64,000 nt of DNA from Candidatus Methylobacter oryzae (GTDB lineage Bacteria > Pseudomonadota > Gammaproteobacteria > Methylococcales > Methylomonadaceae): NCBI RefSeq assembly GCF_003994235.2, contig NZ_RYFG02000009.1, forward strand, positions 124,266 through 188,265, given 5' to 3'. The notes under the pieces were generated by a model. It was not told the origin of the DNA. It saw only the letters and a program-made list of their open reading frames with translations, and did not search any database. Positions 49,627 through 57,913 of this stretch are shown in pieces (the first letter of the stretch is position 1; every line of letters begins with the position of its first letter). A program made the translations under genes and the position numbers.

Positions 49627-50241
49627 ATGACGTTTTTGCATTCGGGAAACAATTCTAAAATCAATTTGTCGGCGGAAGAAATGCTGGAAATAAGTCAGGA
49701 AATTAGCCGGAATTTCACGCCCTGTTTTTCAAGCGGAATGCCGGAGCTTGTCAAAAAAATCAGGCTCTCGGCAAACGAACTATTGGATATTGTTGAACGG
49801 ATCGGCCGGGATTTTGCTCCGAAAGCGTCTTTTAACGATGCTGAAGTTACGCTGTTACCGGTTGATCCCGGACATCTTTATGCTTACTGGAGCCTTGGCG
49901 ACAAGCCGGGTATTTCCAGGCCCGATGAAGACCGGCTCACGTTAAGAATCTATTCGCAAACCGATGAAGATACGCCTGCAAGCGAAGCCGCATCATGGTT
50001 TGACGTTGCAATTGACAGCCCCAATGCCGGGCAGCAGGTTTCCTTGCCCGCTCCGGTTGATGATTCGGTTTATTCCGCTGCGATTGGTAAATACCGCGAA
50101 GACGACGGCTTTATTGTTTTCGCGCATTCGAACATTATTCATGCCCCTCACGGCGGAGCGGCACGGCAGCGAATTCATCAAAACTCCACCTATTGCCAGG
50201 GTAAAAACGCCTCAGGCCAAGGAATCAGCAAACAAGCGTGA
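49627..50241 (+). CDS. DUF4912 protein linked to GH57 branching enzyme
   Basis: 204 residues. An N-terminal part with two similar short helical segments (LSAEEMLEISQEISRNFTP, LSANELLDIVERIGRDFAP), then a DUF4912 beta-sandwich (VTLLPVDPGHLYAYWSLGD to KYREDDGFIVFAHSN). DUF4912 genes often travel with glycogen genes, and this one overlaps the branching enzyme gene by four bases, so they are translated together. It may bind polyglucan or the enzyme (inference). Confidence 0.82.
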   Translation: MTFLHSGNNSKINLSAEEMLEISQEISRNFTPCFSSGMPELVKKIRLSANELLDIVERIGRDFAPKASFNDAEVTLLPVDPGHLYAYWSLGDKPGISRPDEDRLTLRIYSQTDEDTPASEAASWFDVAIDSPNAGQQVSLPAPVDDSVYSAAIGKYREDDGFIVFAHSNIIHAPHGGAARQRIHQNSTYCQGKNASGQGISKQA

Positions 50242-51878
50242 CAACAAAGCACTCTTCTTATCGGCAAGGCTTCCTGAGCATTGTTCTGCACGCGCATCTT
50301 CCTTATGTGCGCCATCCCGAACACGACAGTTTTTTTGAGGAAAACTGGCTGTTCGAAGCCATCACCGAATGCTATCTGCCGCTGATCGGCGTGCTTGACC
50401 GGCTACAGTCCGATAATGTCGATTACCGACTGACGCTGTCGTTGTCGCCGACCTTGATGACCATGTTGCGCGACAGCTTGCTGCAAACGCGTTACCTGAA
50501 ATATCTGCACAGCCGCTTGGAACTGGCTGAAAAAGAAATCGCCAAAACGCGTCGGCAACCCGAATATCAAAAACTGGCCCGGCTTTACCGGCGTTTTTTC
50601 CTGAACGCGTTAAATATCTATCAAGACCGCTACCAAGGCGATTTATTGGCGGCGTTTAAGAAACACCAGGCCACCGGTAAGCTGGAATTGATAACCACGG
50701 CCGCGACTCACGGCTTCCTGCCTTTGCTGAACGTCAGCGAAACTGCGGTCCGCAACCAAATCAACACCGGCATTGCAACGTTTAAAGCCAATTTCGATGA
50801 CGCGCCGGCCGGTTTTTGGCTGCCGGAATGCGGCTATTATCCGGGCTTGGAAACGCTATTGGCCGATGCCGGGATCCGGTATTTCTTCGTCGACAGCCAC
50901 GGCGTTACCGATGCCGTGCCAAGGCCTCGCGACGGCGTTTATGCGCCGATCGATTGCGGCAACGGCGTCGCCGCTTTTGCACGCGATCCCGAGTCGTCGC
51001 ACCAGGTCTGGAGCGCAACGGAAGGCTATCCCGGAGATTACGATTACCGCGAATACTATAGCGATATCGGTTTCGAGCGCGACCTGGATTATATTGCGCC
51101 TTATATTCTCGACCGGAAAACCCGCATCAATACCGGTATCAAATACCACCGCGTGACCGGCCGGAATCTGCCGAAGGACATCTATGATCCAAGGCAGGCA
51201 AGGGCCAAAGCCTATCAACATGCGCTGGATTTTATCGATAAGAAGCAGCAGCAAATCAACCGCCTTGGCGCGGCCATGGATAGCGCGCCGATTATTGTCG
51301 CGCCTTACGATGCCGAGTTGTTCGGGCATTGGTGGTGTGAAGGAACGCACTGGCTCGAATGCGTACTGAGATTGGCCGGCGAAAAGACCAACGGCGTCCG
51401 GCTGAGCGGTTGCGGCGAATATCTGCAACAGCAGCCACCGGCTCAGGTCGCTACGCCTTCCGCATCAACCTGGGGCGATCAGGGCTATTCCGCTTATTGG
51501 ATCAATGATACGAACGACTGGATTTATCCATTGCTGCATAAAGCCGAGCGGGAGATGGAAAAATTGGCGCAGGATCTGCAGGGATTAGCGCTTAGCGCGT
51601 TACAGAAGCGCGCCTTAAACCAGGCTGCACGCTCAATCTTGCTGGCTCAGGCTTCCGATTGGCCGTTCATTTTGAAATCGGGCACGACTATCGATTATGC
51701 CGGCAAACGCGTTACCGATTATCTGGCCAGGTTTAACTACTTGCACGACAGTATTCGCAAGAACAGGATTAATGAGCGTTACCTGACGGCGCTGGAGATC
51801 ATGGACAACATTTTTCCGGATCTTGATTTTCGCGATTATGCGGCTGCCAAAGTCAAACCCAGCCGTCCCAAAAGATAA
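50238..51878 (+). CDS. GH57 1,4-alpha-glucan branching enzyme
   Basis: 546 residues; forms alpha-1,6 branches in glycogen-like polymer. GH57 (beta/alpha)7 barrel with LSIVLHAHLPYVRHPE at the front, nucleophile Glu197 in WLPECGYYPG, acid Asp358 in APYDAELFGHWWCEG, and the C-terminal DUF1957 helical region (about 440-530). GTG start overlaps the DUF4912 gene. Paired in function with GlgX encoded 8 kb upstream; synthase and phosphorylase genes are not in this window. Confidence 0.93.
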   Translation: MTTKHSSYRQGFLSIVLHAHLPYVRHPEHDSFFEENWLFEAITECYLPLIGVLDRLQSDNVDYRLTLSLSPTLMTMLRDSLLQTRYLKYLHSRLELAEKEIAKTRRQPEYQKLARLYRRFFLNALNIYQDRYQGDLLAAFKKHQATGKLELITTAATHGFLPLLNVSETAVRNQINTGIATFKANFDDAPAGFWLPECGYYPGLETLLADAGIRYFFVDSHGVTDAVPRPRDGVYAPIDCGNGVAAFARDPESSHQVWSATEGYPGDYDYREYYSDIGFERDLDYIAPYILDRKTRINTGIKYHRVTGRNLPKDIYDPRQARAKAYQHALDFIDKKQQQINRLGAAMDSAPIIVAPYDAELFGHWWCEGTHWLECVLRLAGEKTNGVRLSGCGEYLQQQPPAQVATPSASTWGDQGYSAYWINDTNDWIYPLLHKAEREMEKLAQDLQGLALSALQKRALNQAARSILLAQASDWPFILKSGTTIDYAGKRVTDYLARFNYLHDSIRKNRINERYLTALEIMDNIFPDLDFRDYAAAKVKPSRPKR

Positions 51879-51928
51879 GCAAGAGGATTTATGGTGATGT
51901 CCAATAAAGCTCCGCATGTTGGATTTTT

Positions 51929-52158
51929 TATTCACCACGAAGACACGAAGGGCACGAAGTTTATGTTTTTCGTAACGATTCAGTACATAGAAAACTGGAA
52001 CACGGATGACACGGATAAGGCGGATTTACACGGATTTTTAGCCCAAGCCAAGTTTTAAATCCGTGTTTATCCGTTTAATTCGTGTCATCCGTGTTCTATT
52101 GAGCATACGCTGAGTAGATGCGTTTTTTCTTCGGGCTCTTCGTGTCTTCGTGGTGAGA
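51929..52158. repeat. Palindrome family C with family A copy 4 nested inside
   Basis: Outer arms TTCACCACGAAGACACGAAG (51931-51950) and CTTCGTGTCTTCGTGGTGA (52137-52155). Inside lies family A: GAACACGGATGACACGGATA (from 51997) mirrored by TCGTGTCATCCGTGTTCTA (to 52098). The whole fills the 373-bp gap between the branching enzyme gene and the CBM21-EEP gene. Confidence 0.87.
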
Positions 52159-52251
52159 AAAAATGCATAATTTGGCTATGCTCATTTCATGGAAATGACC
52201 TATCGTTCCTTCTGACCTGTATTTCAGGATAGTAATCACCGGAGACAACGG

Positions 52252-53760
52252 ATGAACAAAATCGAACTGCTGTATGTTGAAAATGTGATTACCCGAAAGA
52301 AAACCGGCGTCCAGCAGACGTTGAGTTTTTTTATGCAGGCGGCAAACGTCAGTTACGATAAACAGATCGATGTGGTTTGGTCCGGCGAAGACGGCGTATG
52401 GCAGACGCTGCCGGCAAACTATCACTGCCGGCTGGAACACGATAAGGAGTATTGGCAGGCGCGTATGCAGTTTCAGTTGACTGCGGAGCAATCGCTGCCC
52501 GGCAATATTCGCTTCGGCTTGCGCTATCGGGCTGCTAACGCCGAGTATTGGGATAACAACAACGGTTCAAATTATTCCAGCCAGGCAGATTCGGGCGTTA
52601 TGGTCGCTTGTGCGGCGCCAGTGTTGAATATCGATTTTGCGAGCAAGTTGGACGACGGACAAAAAAACGTGCCGATCACCGTTGCGGTCGACAAATATAA
52701 CGATGCCGACAAAGTGACCGTGCATTGGACAACCGACAACTGGCGGCATACCCGCAAAACGCCTTGTCATTTCAAAAGAGACTATTGGGACAAAGTGGCG
52801 CTCAGCAATGCCAGGAACCCAAACCAGTACGGCGTTGCAATCTGGAAAAGCTGGCTTCGGATCGGCGCGGCGTTTCGCGTGCAATACAGTATTTGCGTCG
52901 AACGCGACGGCCAGGTTTTTTGGGACAATAATTACGGCAACAACTATTCGCTTAGCCGCGAGCCGCTCAAAATGTTGATTCTTAACCTGCACTGTTACCA
53001 GGAAGACAACCAGGACTACAAGTTTTCCCAAATCGCGAAAGCGATTAACGATCTGGATGCGGACGTGGTTTGTTTTCAGGAAGTGGCCGAGCTCTGGAAC
53101 GGCGGGGCAGGGGACTGGCAGAGCAATTCGGCCAAAATCATCAATGACAGGCTCGCTGCTCCTTATTACCTACATACCGACTGGTCGCATCTGGGCTTTG
53201 ACAAGTACCGCGAAGGCGTTGCGATTTTAAGCAAATATCCTTTTATTACGCAGGATGCGAAGTATGTGTCGGACAGCGACGATGTTTACAGCATTCACTC
53301 CAGAAAAGTGGTCATGGCGCAAGTCAAGGTGCCTTATATCGGCCGGGTGAATGTGTTTTCGGCGCATTTAAGCTGGTGGGAGGATGGCTTTGCCGACCAG
53401 TTTCATCGTTTATGCGAGTGGGCCGATTCTAAACAATCGTCCCAAGTCAGGACGACGCTGTTGTGCGGCGACTTTAATATTGCGGCCGGATCGACCGGCT
53501 ATCATCTGGTGGTTGATGGTCACGAATACGAAGACCAGTATTTAGCGGCCAATTCGCAGGGCGTGTTTGAAAAAATCTTCAGGGTCAACGATCCGCATTG
53601 GCAAAACTATCTCAGCGACGATTATCGTATCGACTATATTTTCCTGAATAAAACCGGCGAACTACAGGTTGCGTCGGCAAGAGTTTTGTTTACCGAGCAG
53701 GATTATGGAAGGGTTTCCGATCATTGCGGTTATTTTATGGTCTTTGAGCCTAAAACTTAA
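52252..53760 (+). CDS. Two CBM21-like starch-binding modules fused to an EEP-family phosphodiesterase/nuclease
   Basis: 502 residues, no signal peptide. Residues 1-110 and 120-235 each form a module ending in the CBM21 hallmark WDNNxGxNYS (Trp100 and Trp224). The first opens with IELLYVENVITRKKTGVQQTLSFFMQ-like beta strands and the second repeats VHWTTDNWRHT. Residues 240-500 are an endonuclease/exonuclease/phosphatase domain with all key groups: LNLHCYQED, VCFQEV (Glu277), SAHLSWW, GDFN (Asp407), RIDYIF and SDHCG (Asp490-His491). So a phosphoesterase is tethered to polyglucan. Its substrate could be a nucleic acid, a lipid or a phosphate on glucan. The PLD-family gene follows. Confidence 0.85.
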   Translation: MNKIELLYVENVITRKKTGVQQTLSFFMQAANVSYDKQIDVVWSGEDGVWQTLPANYHCRLEHDKEYWQARMQFQLTAEQSLPGNIRFGLRYRAANAEYWDNNNGSNYSSQADSGVMVACAAPVLNIDFASKLDDGQKNVPITVAVDKYNDADKVTVHWTTDNWRHTRKTPCHFKRDYWDKVALSNARNPNQYGVAIWKSWLRIGAAFRVQYSICVERDGQVFWDNNYGNNYSLSREPLKMLILNLHCYQEDNQDYKFSQIAKAINDLDADVVCFQEVAELWNGGAGDWQSNSAKIINDRLAAPYYLHTDWSHLGFDKYREGVAILSKYPFITQDAKYVSDSDDVYSIHSRKVVMAQVKVPYIGRVNVFSAHLSWWEDGFADQFHRLCEWADSKQSSQVRTTLLCGDFNIAAGSTGYHLVVDGHEYEDQYLAANSQGVFEKIFRVNDPHWQNYLSDDYRIDYIFLNKTGELQVASARVLFTEQDYGRVSDHCGYFMVFEPKT

Positions 53761-53764
53761 GATA

Positions 53765-53809
53765 GGAGTGCAGGCTTCGCCTGCTACAAGCAGGCGAAGC
53801 CTGCACTCC
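53765..53809. repeat. Dispersed palindrome family B, copy 2
   Basis: GGAGTGCAGGCTTCGCCTGC and GCAGGCGAAGCCTGCACTCC with a TACAA centre: near-perfect hairpin between two same-strand genes, five bases after the CBM21-EEP stop. It could act as a terminator-like or mRNA-stabilising structure but has no T run. Confidence 0.88.
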
Positions 53810-53840
53810 GGCAACTTCTCTTTATTATGGAGCAAAACCT

Positions 53841-55433
53841 ATGCAGATAGCTGAACACTATGCCACGCCCACTCATGGAAACCTGGGAGGTTCCTTTCAA
53901 AGAGTCAACGATTTCAACGACAAATTCTTTGTCCGCTGGGGAAAAATAGATTTTGACGTATTTCACGGCGTTCAGGCTAATGTAAAGGTTATTTTAAGAG
54001 TCTACCGCGAGCATATCTGCGAAACCTACATCGTCGATACCGACGCTTACGATATTCATTGGGATAGGCACAAACGCTGCACGCGGGATTTTTATATTCA
54101 TCCGTTTTCAAGCAATTTCGGTCAAATCAATTGCGTTAAGTTTGCCTTTATTGTGCATCTGGATGAGCGCTCGATTGCTTCAGAGAACGAATATATCTTC
54201 ATGGATTGGCACCAGCTTCAGGGCGACCAGCCGCAATACCGCAGAATAAGCGGGGATTGGTCGACGGCTAATCACTATCGCGCTTACGAATTGAATGCCG
54301 GCGAATTGCAGAACGACGTCGACTGGTATAACCATCATTTTGAAGCGCTGCAACTGGTGCCAAAATTTACCAAAGGCCAGCAGCATCATCCTTATCATCC
54401 GAAACGTTATATCCACGACCTGATCGACAAGGTTATCCGCTGCAAGCATCAAAATCCCGGCCGCTTATGCACGATCAAGGTCAGCGTGGACTGCATTGAC
54501 GACCATGATTTCACGACCCATTTAATCAGCGCCAGCGACCAAGGCGTACTGGTGCAGTGCATCGTCGATTGGCGCAAAATGACGCTGACCAACAGCCAGA
54601 ACTATGCGCGCTTGAAGCGCTCGCGGATCGAATTGATCGGCGTATTTTGCAGCCCCAAGCATCACCTGATCGAAGTCGAGCCGGACATGCACACCAAATT
54701 CATCATTTTTAACGATGAGGACAGCATACTGGGTTCGTTCAATATCACCTTCGACCGTTGGTGGGCTAATTGGGAATCCGGCATGACCTTTCACTCCAAA
54801 GGCATTTGCCGGTTGCTGGACAATATCTTCCAAAGCCAGCGCGGCGGCGTGATCCAGAAATACGGCATCGACCCGCTGAGCCATTTCAACCTGCTGTACA
54901 CGTTCGGCCGACACGTGATGTTGAACGGCAAGTCTTATCGGCCGCATCACGCGATATTGGCCGAAATTAACCGCGCCCGGCATTCGATCAAGGTGTCGTT
55001 GTTCCTGATCGGCGATTTGTTGGGCGATCATCACGACAGCGTCGTCAATGCGCTGATCAACGCGAAGAACCGCGGCGTTCACGTGCATATGTTGCTGAAC
55101 GGCCATCTTGCCAGACAAGGACGCGTCGGCATCGAACGGTCGATGCACGATGAACTGAACCGGCCGTTGCTGCCGACTGTTGATCGTTTAAAACATGCCG
55201 GTATTGGAGTGGGTTTAGTTTACGGACAAGACGATCATCCGGTGCCGTATTCCCCTATCCATTCCAAATACTGCATTATCGACGACTATATCGTTATTGA
55301 AGGCAGCTTCAACTGGTACAACACCTCGGTTTTCTCCCACGACTTGCTGATCGTCGCGGCCAATTACGAAGTGGCTAAGCCGTATCTGTACGAGTTCGAG
55401 CAGATACAAAGGTCGTTTAGGGTGTATTATTGA
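53841..55433 (+). CDS. Two-HKD phospholipase D superfamily protein
   Basis: 530 residues, no signal peptide or membrane helix. Residues 1-165 form a beta-rich front domain of no known family. Residues 185-525 are a PLD fold with both HKD motifs: HTKFIIFND at His284 followed by GSFNITFDRWW, and HSKYCIIDD at His474 followed by EGSFNWYN. The GSFNxT/GSFNW pattern is that of the Nuc/PLD hydrolase and mitochondrial-PLD-like group. It may cleave phosphodiesters of lipid or nucleic acid. ATG 53841 follows GGAG by 9 bases. It lies 80 bases behind the CBM21-EEP gene and is probably part of one unit with it. Confidence 0.87.
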   Translation: MQIAEHYATPTHGNLGGSFQRVNDFNDKFFVRWGKIDFDVFHGVQANVKVILRVYREHICETYIVDTDAYDIHWDRHKRCTRDFYIHPFSSNFGQINCVKFAFIVHLDERSIASENEYIFMDWHQLQGDQPQYRRISGDWSTANHYRAYELNAGELQNDVDWYNHHFEALQLVPKFTKGQQHHPYHPKRYIHDLIDKVIRCKHQNPGRLCTIKVSVDCIDDHDFTTHLISASDQGVLVQCIVDWRKMTLTNSQNYARLKRSRIELIGVFCSPKHHLIEVEPDMHTKFIIFNDEDSILGSFNITFDRWWANWESGMTFHSKGICRLLDNIFQSQRGGVIQKYGIDPLSHFNLLYTFGRHVMLNGKSYRPHHAILAEINRARHSIKVSLFLIGDLLGDHHDSVVNALINAKNRGVHVHMLLNGHLARQGRVGIERSMHDELNRPLLPTVDRLKHAGIGVGLVYGQDDHPVPYSPIHSKYCIIDDYIVIEGSFNWYNTSVFSHDLLIVAANYEVAKPYLYEFEQIQRSFRVYY

Positions 55434-55883
55434 ATAGTTAGGTAGGCGATGCCCTATGTTGGTTTGCCGAATATCGGCGAGGTGGCGTTCGGCATGTGCT
55501 GAGTATCTGGGTTGTGTAAGGTCCGCGTTAAACTACCGTTGCTATGGCGTTAAGCCTCTGCTTGCACAGGAACGTTTGCTTCGTTGCAACACTACCTTAA
55601 GTTAAGAGAAAAGCGTAGGGTGGATGCGCTACGCTTATCCACCCTACAACTACAACAACTTTTGGCGGTTAACTTAATGGTAGTGTCCTGTTGCGGGTCT
55701 AGCGAGGCTTGGAAAGTTATTTAAGCCTTGGCCGCATAGCACGGCCCTAGCTGATGGGTAGAAGAAAGTGCGTTTTGTTGTGGGGTGATGGCTATGGGCC
55801 GCGAGGAACATGGCCTATGGTAGAGGAAGCGAAAGGCCAAGTAGCGTGGTTGGATATATGGGAATTGGGATAGGTGGAAATTT
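55434..55883. other. 450-bp gene gap with MITE-like element
   Basis: No gene supported. It marks the left border of the accessory block and holds the palindrome at 55589-55686. ATAGGTGGA near 55869 serves the LRR gene as ribosome site. Confidence 0.6.
55589..55686. mobile_element. 98-bp MITE-like element with 17-18 bp terminal inverted repeats
   Basis: ACACTACCTTAAGTTAA at 55589-55605 is answered by TTAACTTAATGGTAGTGT at 55669-55686 (one base indel). A central hairpin GTAGGGTGGAT/ATCCACCCTAC (55615-55647) lies inside. No coding capacity and no clear target duplication at the edges. Confidence 0.6.
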
Positions 55884-56474
55884 ATGAATGAAATAGCATT
55901 GAAACGGATAGCTGAAGCCAAGGCGACGAGGGACAAGAAGCTCGATTTATCAGGACTAGGCTTGGAAACCCTGCCGGAGCAACTGCGGGAATTGCCTCAG
56001 CTTAGGCAGTTGGAACTTGAGGGAAATCGACTGACACAGCTGCCGGAGTGGTTGAGGGAATTGGGGATGTTGGAATCTATTGATCTTTCGCAAAATCTGT
56101 TCACCACATTACCCGATTGCTTGAGCCAATTGACCCAGTTGCAAGCTCTCTGGATTGGAATAAACCGGCTGAAGGTGTTACCCGATAGTCTGGGGAAGCT
56201 AACTCAGTTACAGATGATCTACGTTGGACACAATCTGCTCACCACACTGCCTGATACTTTGAGCCAACTGACCCGGTTGAAGAGGTTTTATGTTTCGGGT
56301 AATCAATTCGCATATTTACCAGACAGTCTGGGCCAACTGACCCAGTTGCAGTTGCTCGACGTTTCGAATAATCAACTTACTGCGTTGCCCGATAGTTTGG
56401 GCCAGCTGACTCAGTTGCAGAAGCTCGACGTTTCGCGCAATCAGCTCACTGAGATACCCGGCATTTTAGGTTAG
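55884..56474 (+). CDS. Leucine-rich repeat part of a split LRR-TIR protein
   Basis: 196 residues: a helical cap (LKRIAEAKATRDKKLDLSGL) and six to seven 23-residue leucine-rich repeats of the SDS22/ROCO-like kind (QLTQLQxLxVSxNQLTALPDSLG). The frame stops right after the last repeat. The sequence after the stop continues, one frame over, as LADEAKKQNSSASTRQG and on into a TIR domain with no other stop, so this and the next gene look like one LRR-TIR gene broken by a 1-base change near 56470. It may work as the recognition half of an immune-type TIR protein. Confidence 0.8.
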   Translation: MNEIALKRIAEAKATRDKKLDLSGLGLETLPEQLRELPQLRQLELEGNRLTQLPEWLRELGMLESIDLSQNLFTTLPDCLSQLTQLQALWIGINRLKVLPDSLGKLTQLQMIYVGHNLLTTLPDTLSQLTRLKRFYVSGNQFAYLPDSLGQLTQLQLLDVSNNQLTALPDSLGQLTQLQKLDVSRNQLTEIPGILG

Positions 56475-56548
56475 CCGATGAAGCGAAAAAGCAAAATTCA
56501 TCCGCATCGACGCGCCAAGGCACTATCAGCGTTAATCCCAGCATTGAA

Positions 56549-57097
56549 TTGAACCGCTTGTCCGAGCCCGCTGCCCGCGACGATGAGCAATGGCGGGCGC
56601 GGGTATTTATCAGCTATTCCAGCAAAGATGCCAAGCTGAAGGATCAATTGATGATTCGACTTAAGCCGATGCGGGAAAGTGCAGGATTAATCGAATGTTG
56701 GCATGACCGGCTGATTACGCCCGGCGAGGAGTGGGACGGAGAAATCAAGAAACAACTTGAGCAGGCCGACGTCATTTTGCTGTTGGTTAGCGCCCAGTTC
56801 TTGGCATCCGACTATATCCGTGGCGTTGAAATCCAGCGTGCGGTTGAACTGTCGAATGCCGGGAAAGCGCAAGTCATACCAATTATTCTTGAGCAATGCG
56901 GCTGGGAAAAGGAAGTATTCTGTAAACTCAATGGCTTGCCGAGGAAAGGCAAGCCGATACGCGATACTAAACCGCAAAGAAATGCCTGGTATGAAGTGGA
57001 AAAAGAATTGCGTGAGGTGTTTGAAGACTTACGCAGAAAACGAAATCATGGATTCATCCGTGGTCGGGTGGAGTTTTTGTATGATTTAAAATCTTAA
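56549..57097 (+). CDS. TIR-domain protein, C-terminal part of a split LRR-TIR gene
   Basis: 182 residues in the TTG-start frame; the same frame is open back to the LRR stop. TIR domain at 18-150: RVFISYSSKDAKLKDQL, then GLIECWHDRLITPGEEWDGEIKKQLEQADVILLLVSAQFLASDYIRGVE, with Glu94 as the candidate NADase catalytic residue, and VIPIILEQCGW. Such TIR domains often act in antiphage defence by destroying NAD+. A Roc-COR region, usual between LRR and TIR in larger relatives, is absent. If translated alone it would lack its sensor. Confidence 0.8.
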   Translation: MNRLSEPAARDDEQWRARVFISYSSKDAKLKDQLMIRLKPMRESAGLIECWHDRLITPGEEWDGEIKKQLEQADVILLLVSAQFLASDYIRGVEIQRAVELSNAGKAQVIPIILEQCGWEKEVFCKLNGLPRKGKPIRDTKPQRNAWYEVEKELREVFEDLRRKRNHGFIRGRVEFLYDLKS

Positions 57098-57166
57098 ATT
57101 TCGAATTGCGCTAATGCGGCGTGACGGTAACAAAACCGGAGGTTAACCCAATTTTAACTAAAGTTT

Positions 57167-57249
57167 GGAGTGCAAGCTCCGTTTGAAAGGCATGCAAAGC
57201 TTCCGCTCCTGCCCCTTACCTACATTCATGCAGGCAAAGCCTGCACTCC
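57167..57249. repeat. Dispersed palindrome family B, copy 3 (enlarged centre)
   Basis: GGAGTGCAAGCTCC at the left and GCAGGCAAAGCCTGCACTCC at the right with a longer, decayed middle. It sits after the TIR gene, next to the insertion sequence wrecks. Confidence 0.75.
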
Positions 57250-57371
57250 GGCGTTGGAAGAACTGAATCTCAAACCAGAGAGGAATAGACATCGTTCCTA
57301 AATACAGCCATTGCGCAAATTAACCAGAGCAGCCACTCAATGCCATGTCAGCGAGTAATTCTTGTGCTTGC

Positions 57372-57830
57372 TCAATAAACCTCTTTAACAATCCTGAAAA
57401 TTTTGCATCGGCGATTGACATGCTCAACGAAAATACGCTGTTTGGATAATGCCTTATTATGGGCTTTGTCTTCAGTGGAAAGTCGCTGGCCTTTTTTCTT
57501 TTTGATCGGCAGGGTCGAATTCTGATGATGTTTGTGCATCCCTTGATATCCCGAATCTGCCAACAGCAACGTATCGGGATGTAATAATAAGCAACGGCTT
57601 TTGAAGATTGAAAAATCATGTTGTCCGCCTTTATCAACAACGACGGAGAAGATGGTTAGCGTCAGCAGGCAGATTACGAGCTGAGCCTTAATCGTGTGAC
57701 GTTTTTTCCTGAGTAGTAGGCTTTCTGGTTTTTGACAGGGCGTTCCGATAGGTTGCTCCAAAACATCAATCGCCAAGGGGGGGGCTTGCAACAGCGCCTT
57801 ACGGTTGGGCTGCTTTTCGACTTTGAGCAC
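57372..57830 (-). pseudogene. IS5-type transposase fragment (C-terminal half)
   Basis: 152 codons that match the second half of a DDE transposase of the IS5 group: AIDVLEQPIGTPCQKPES, LLADSGYQGMHKHH, and the Glu segment KQRIFVEHVNRRCKIFRIVKE. The N-terminal helix-turn-helix and first Asp region are missing, and the C-terminus is broken by stops (more of it is readable down to about 57300). It abuts the IS630 wreck on its right. Confidence 0.8.
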
Positions 57831-57913
57831 TACAGAGGGGGGCCATAATTGTTACTGATAAATGAGAAGATTATGACAAGGTGGAGCCACTATCCATGCG
57901 GGTTGTTAAGCGC

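Noticed and set aside
55721-55936. 71-codon minus-strand frame across the LRR start
   Set aside because: It overlaps the true LRR gene start and has no signal, motif or ribosome site.
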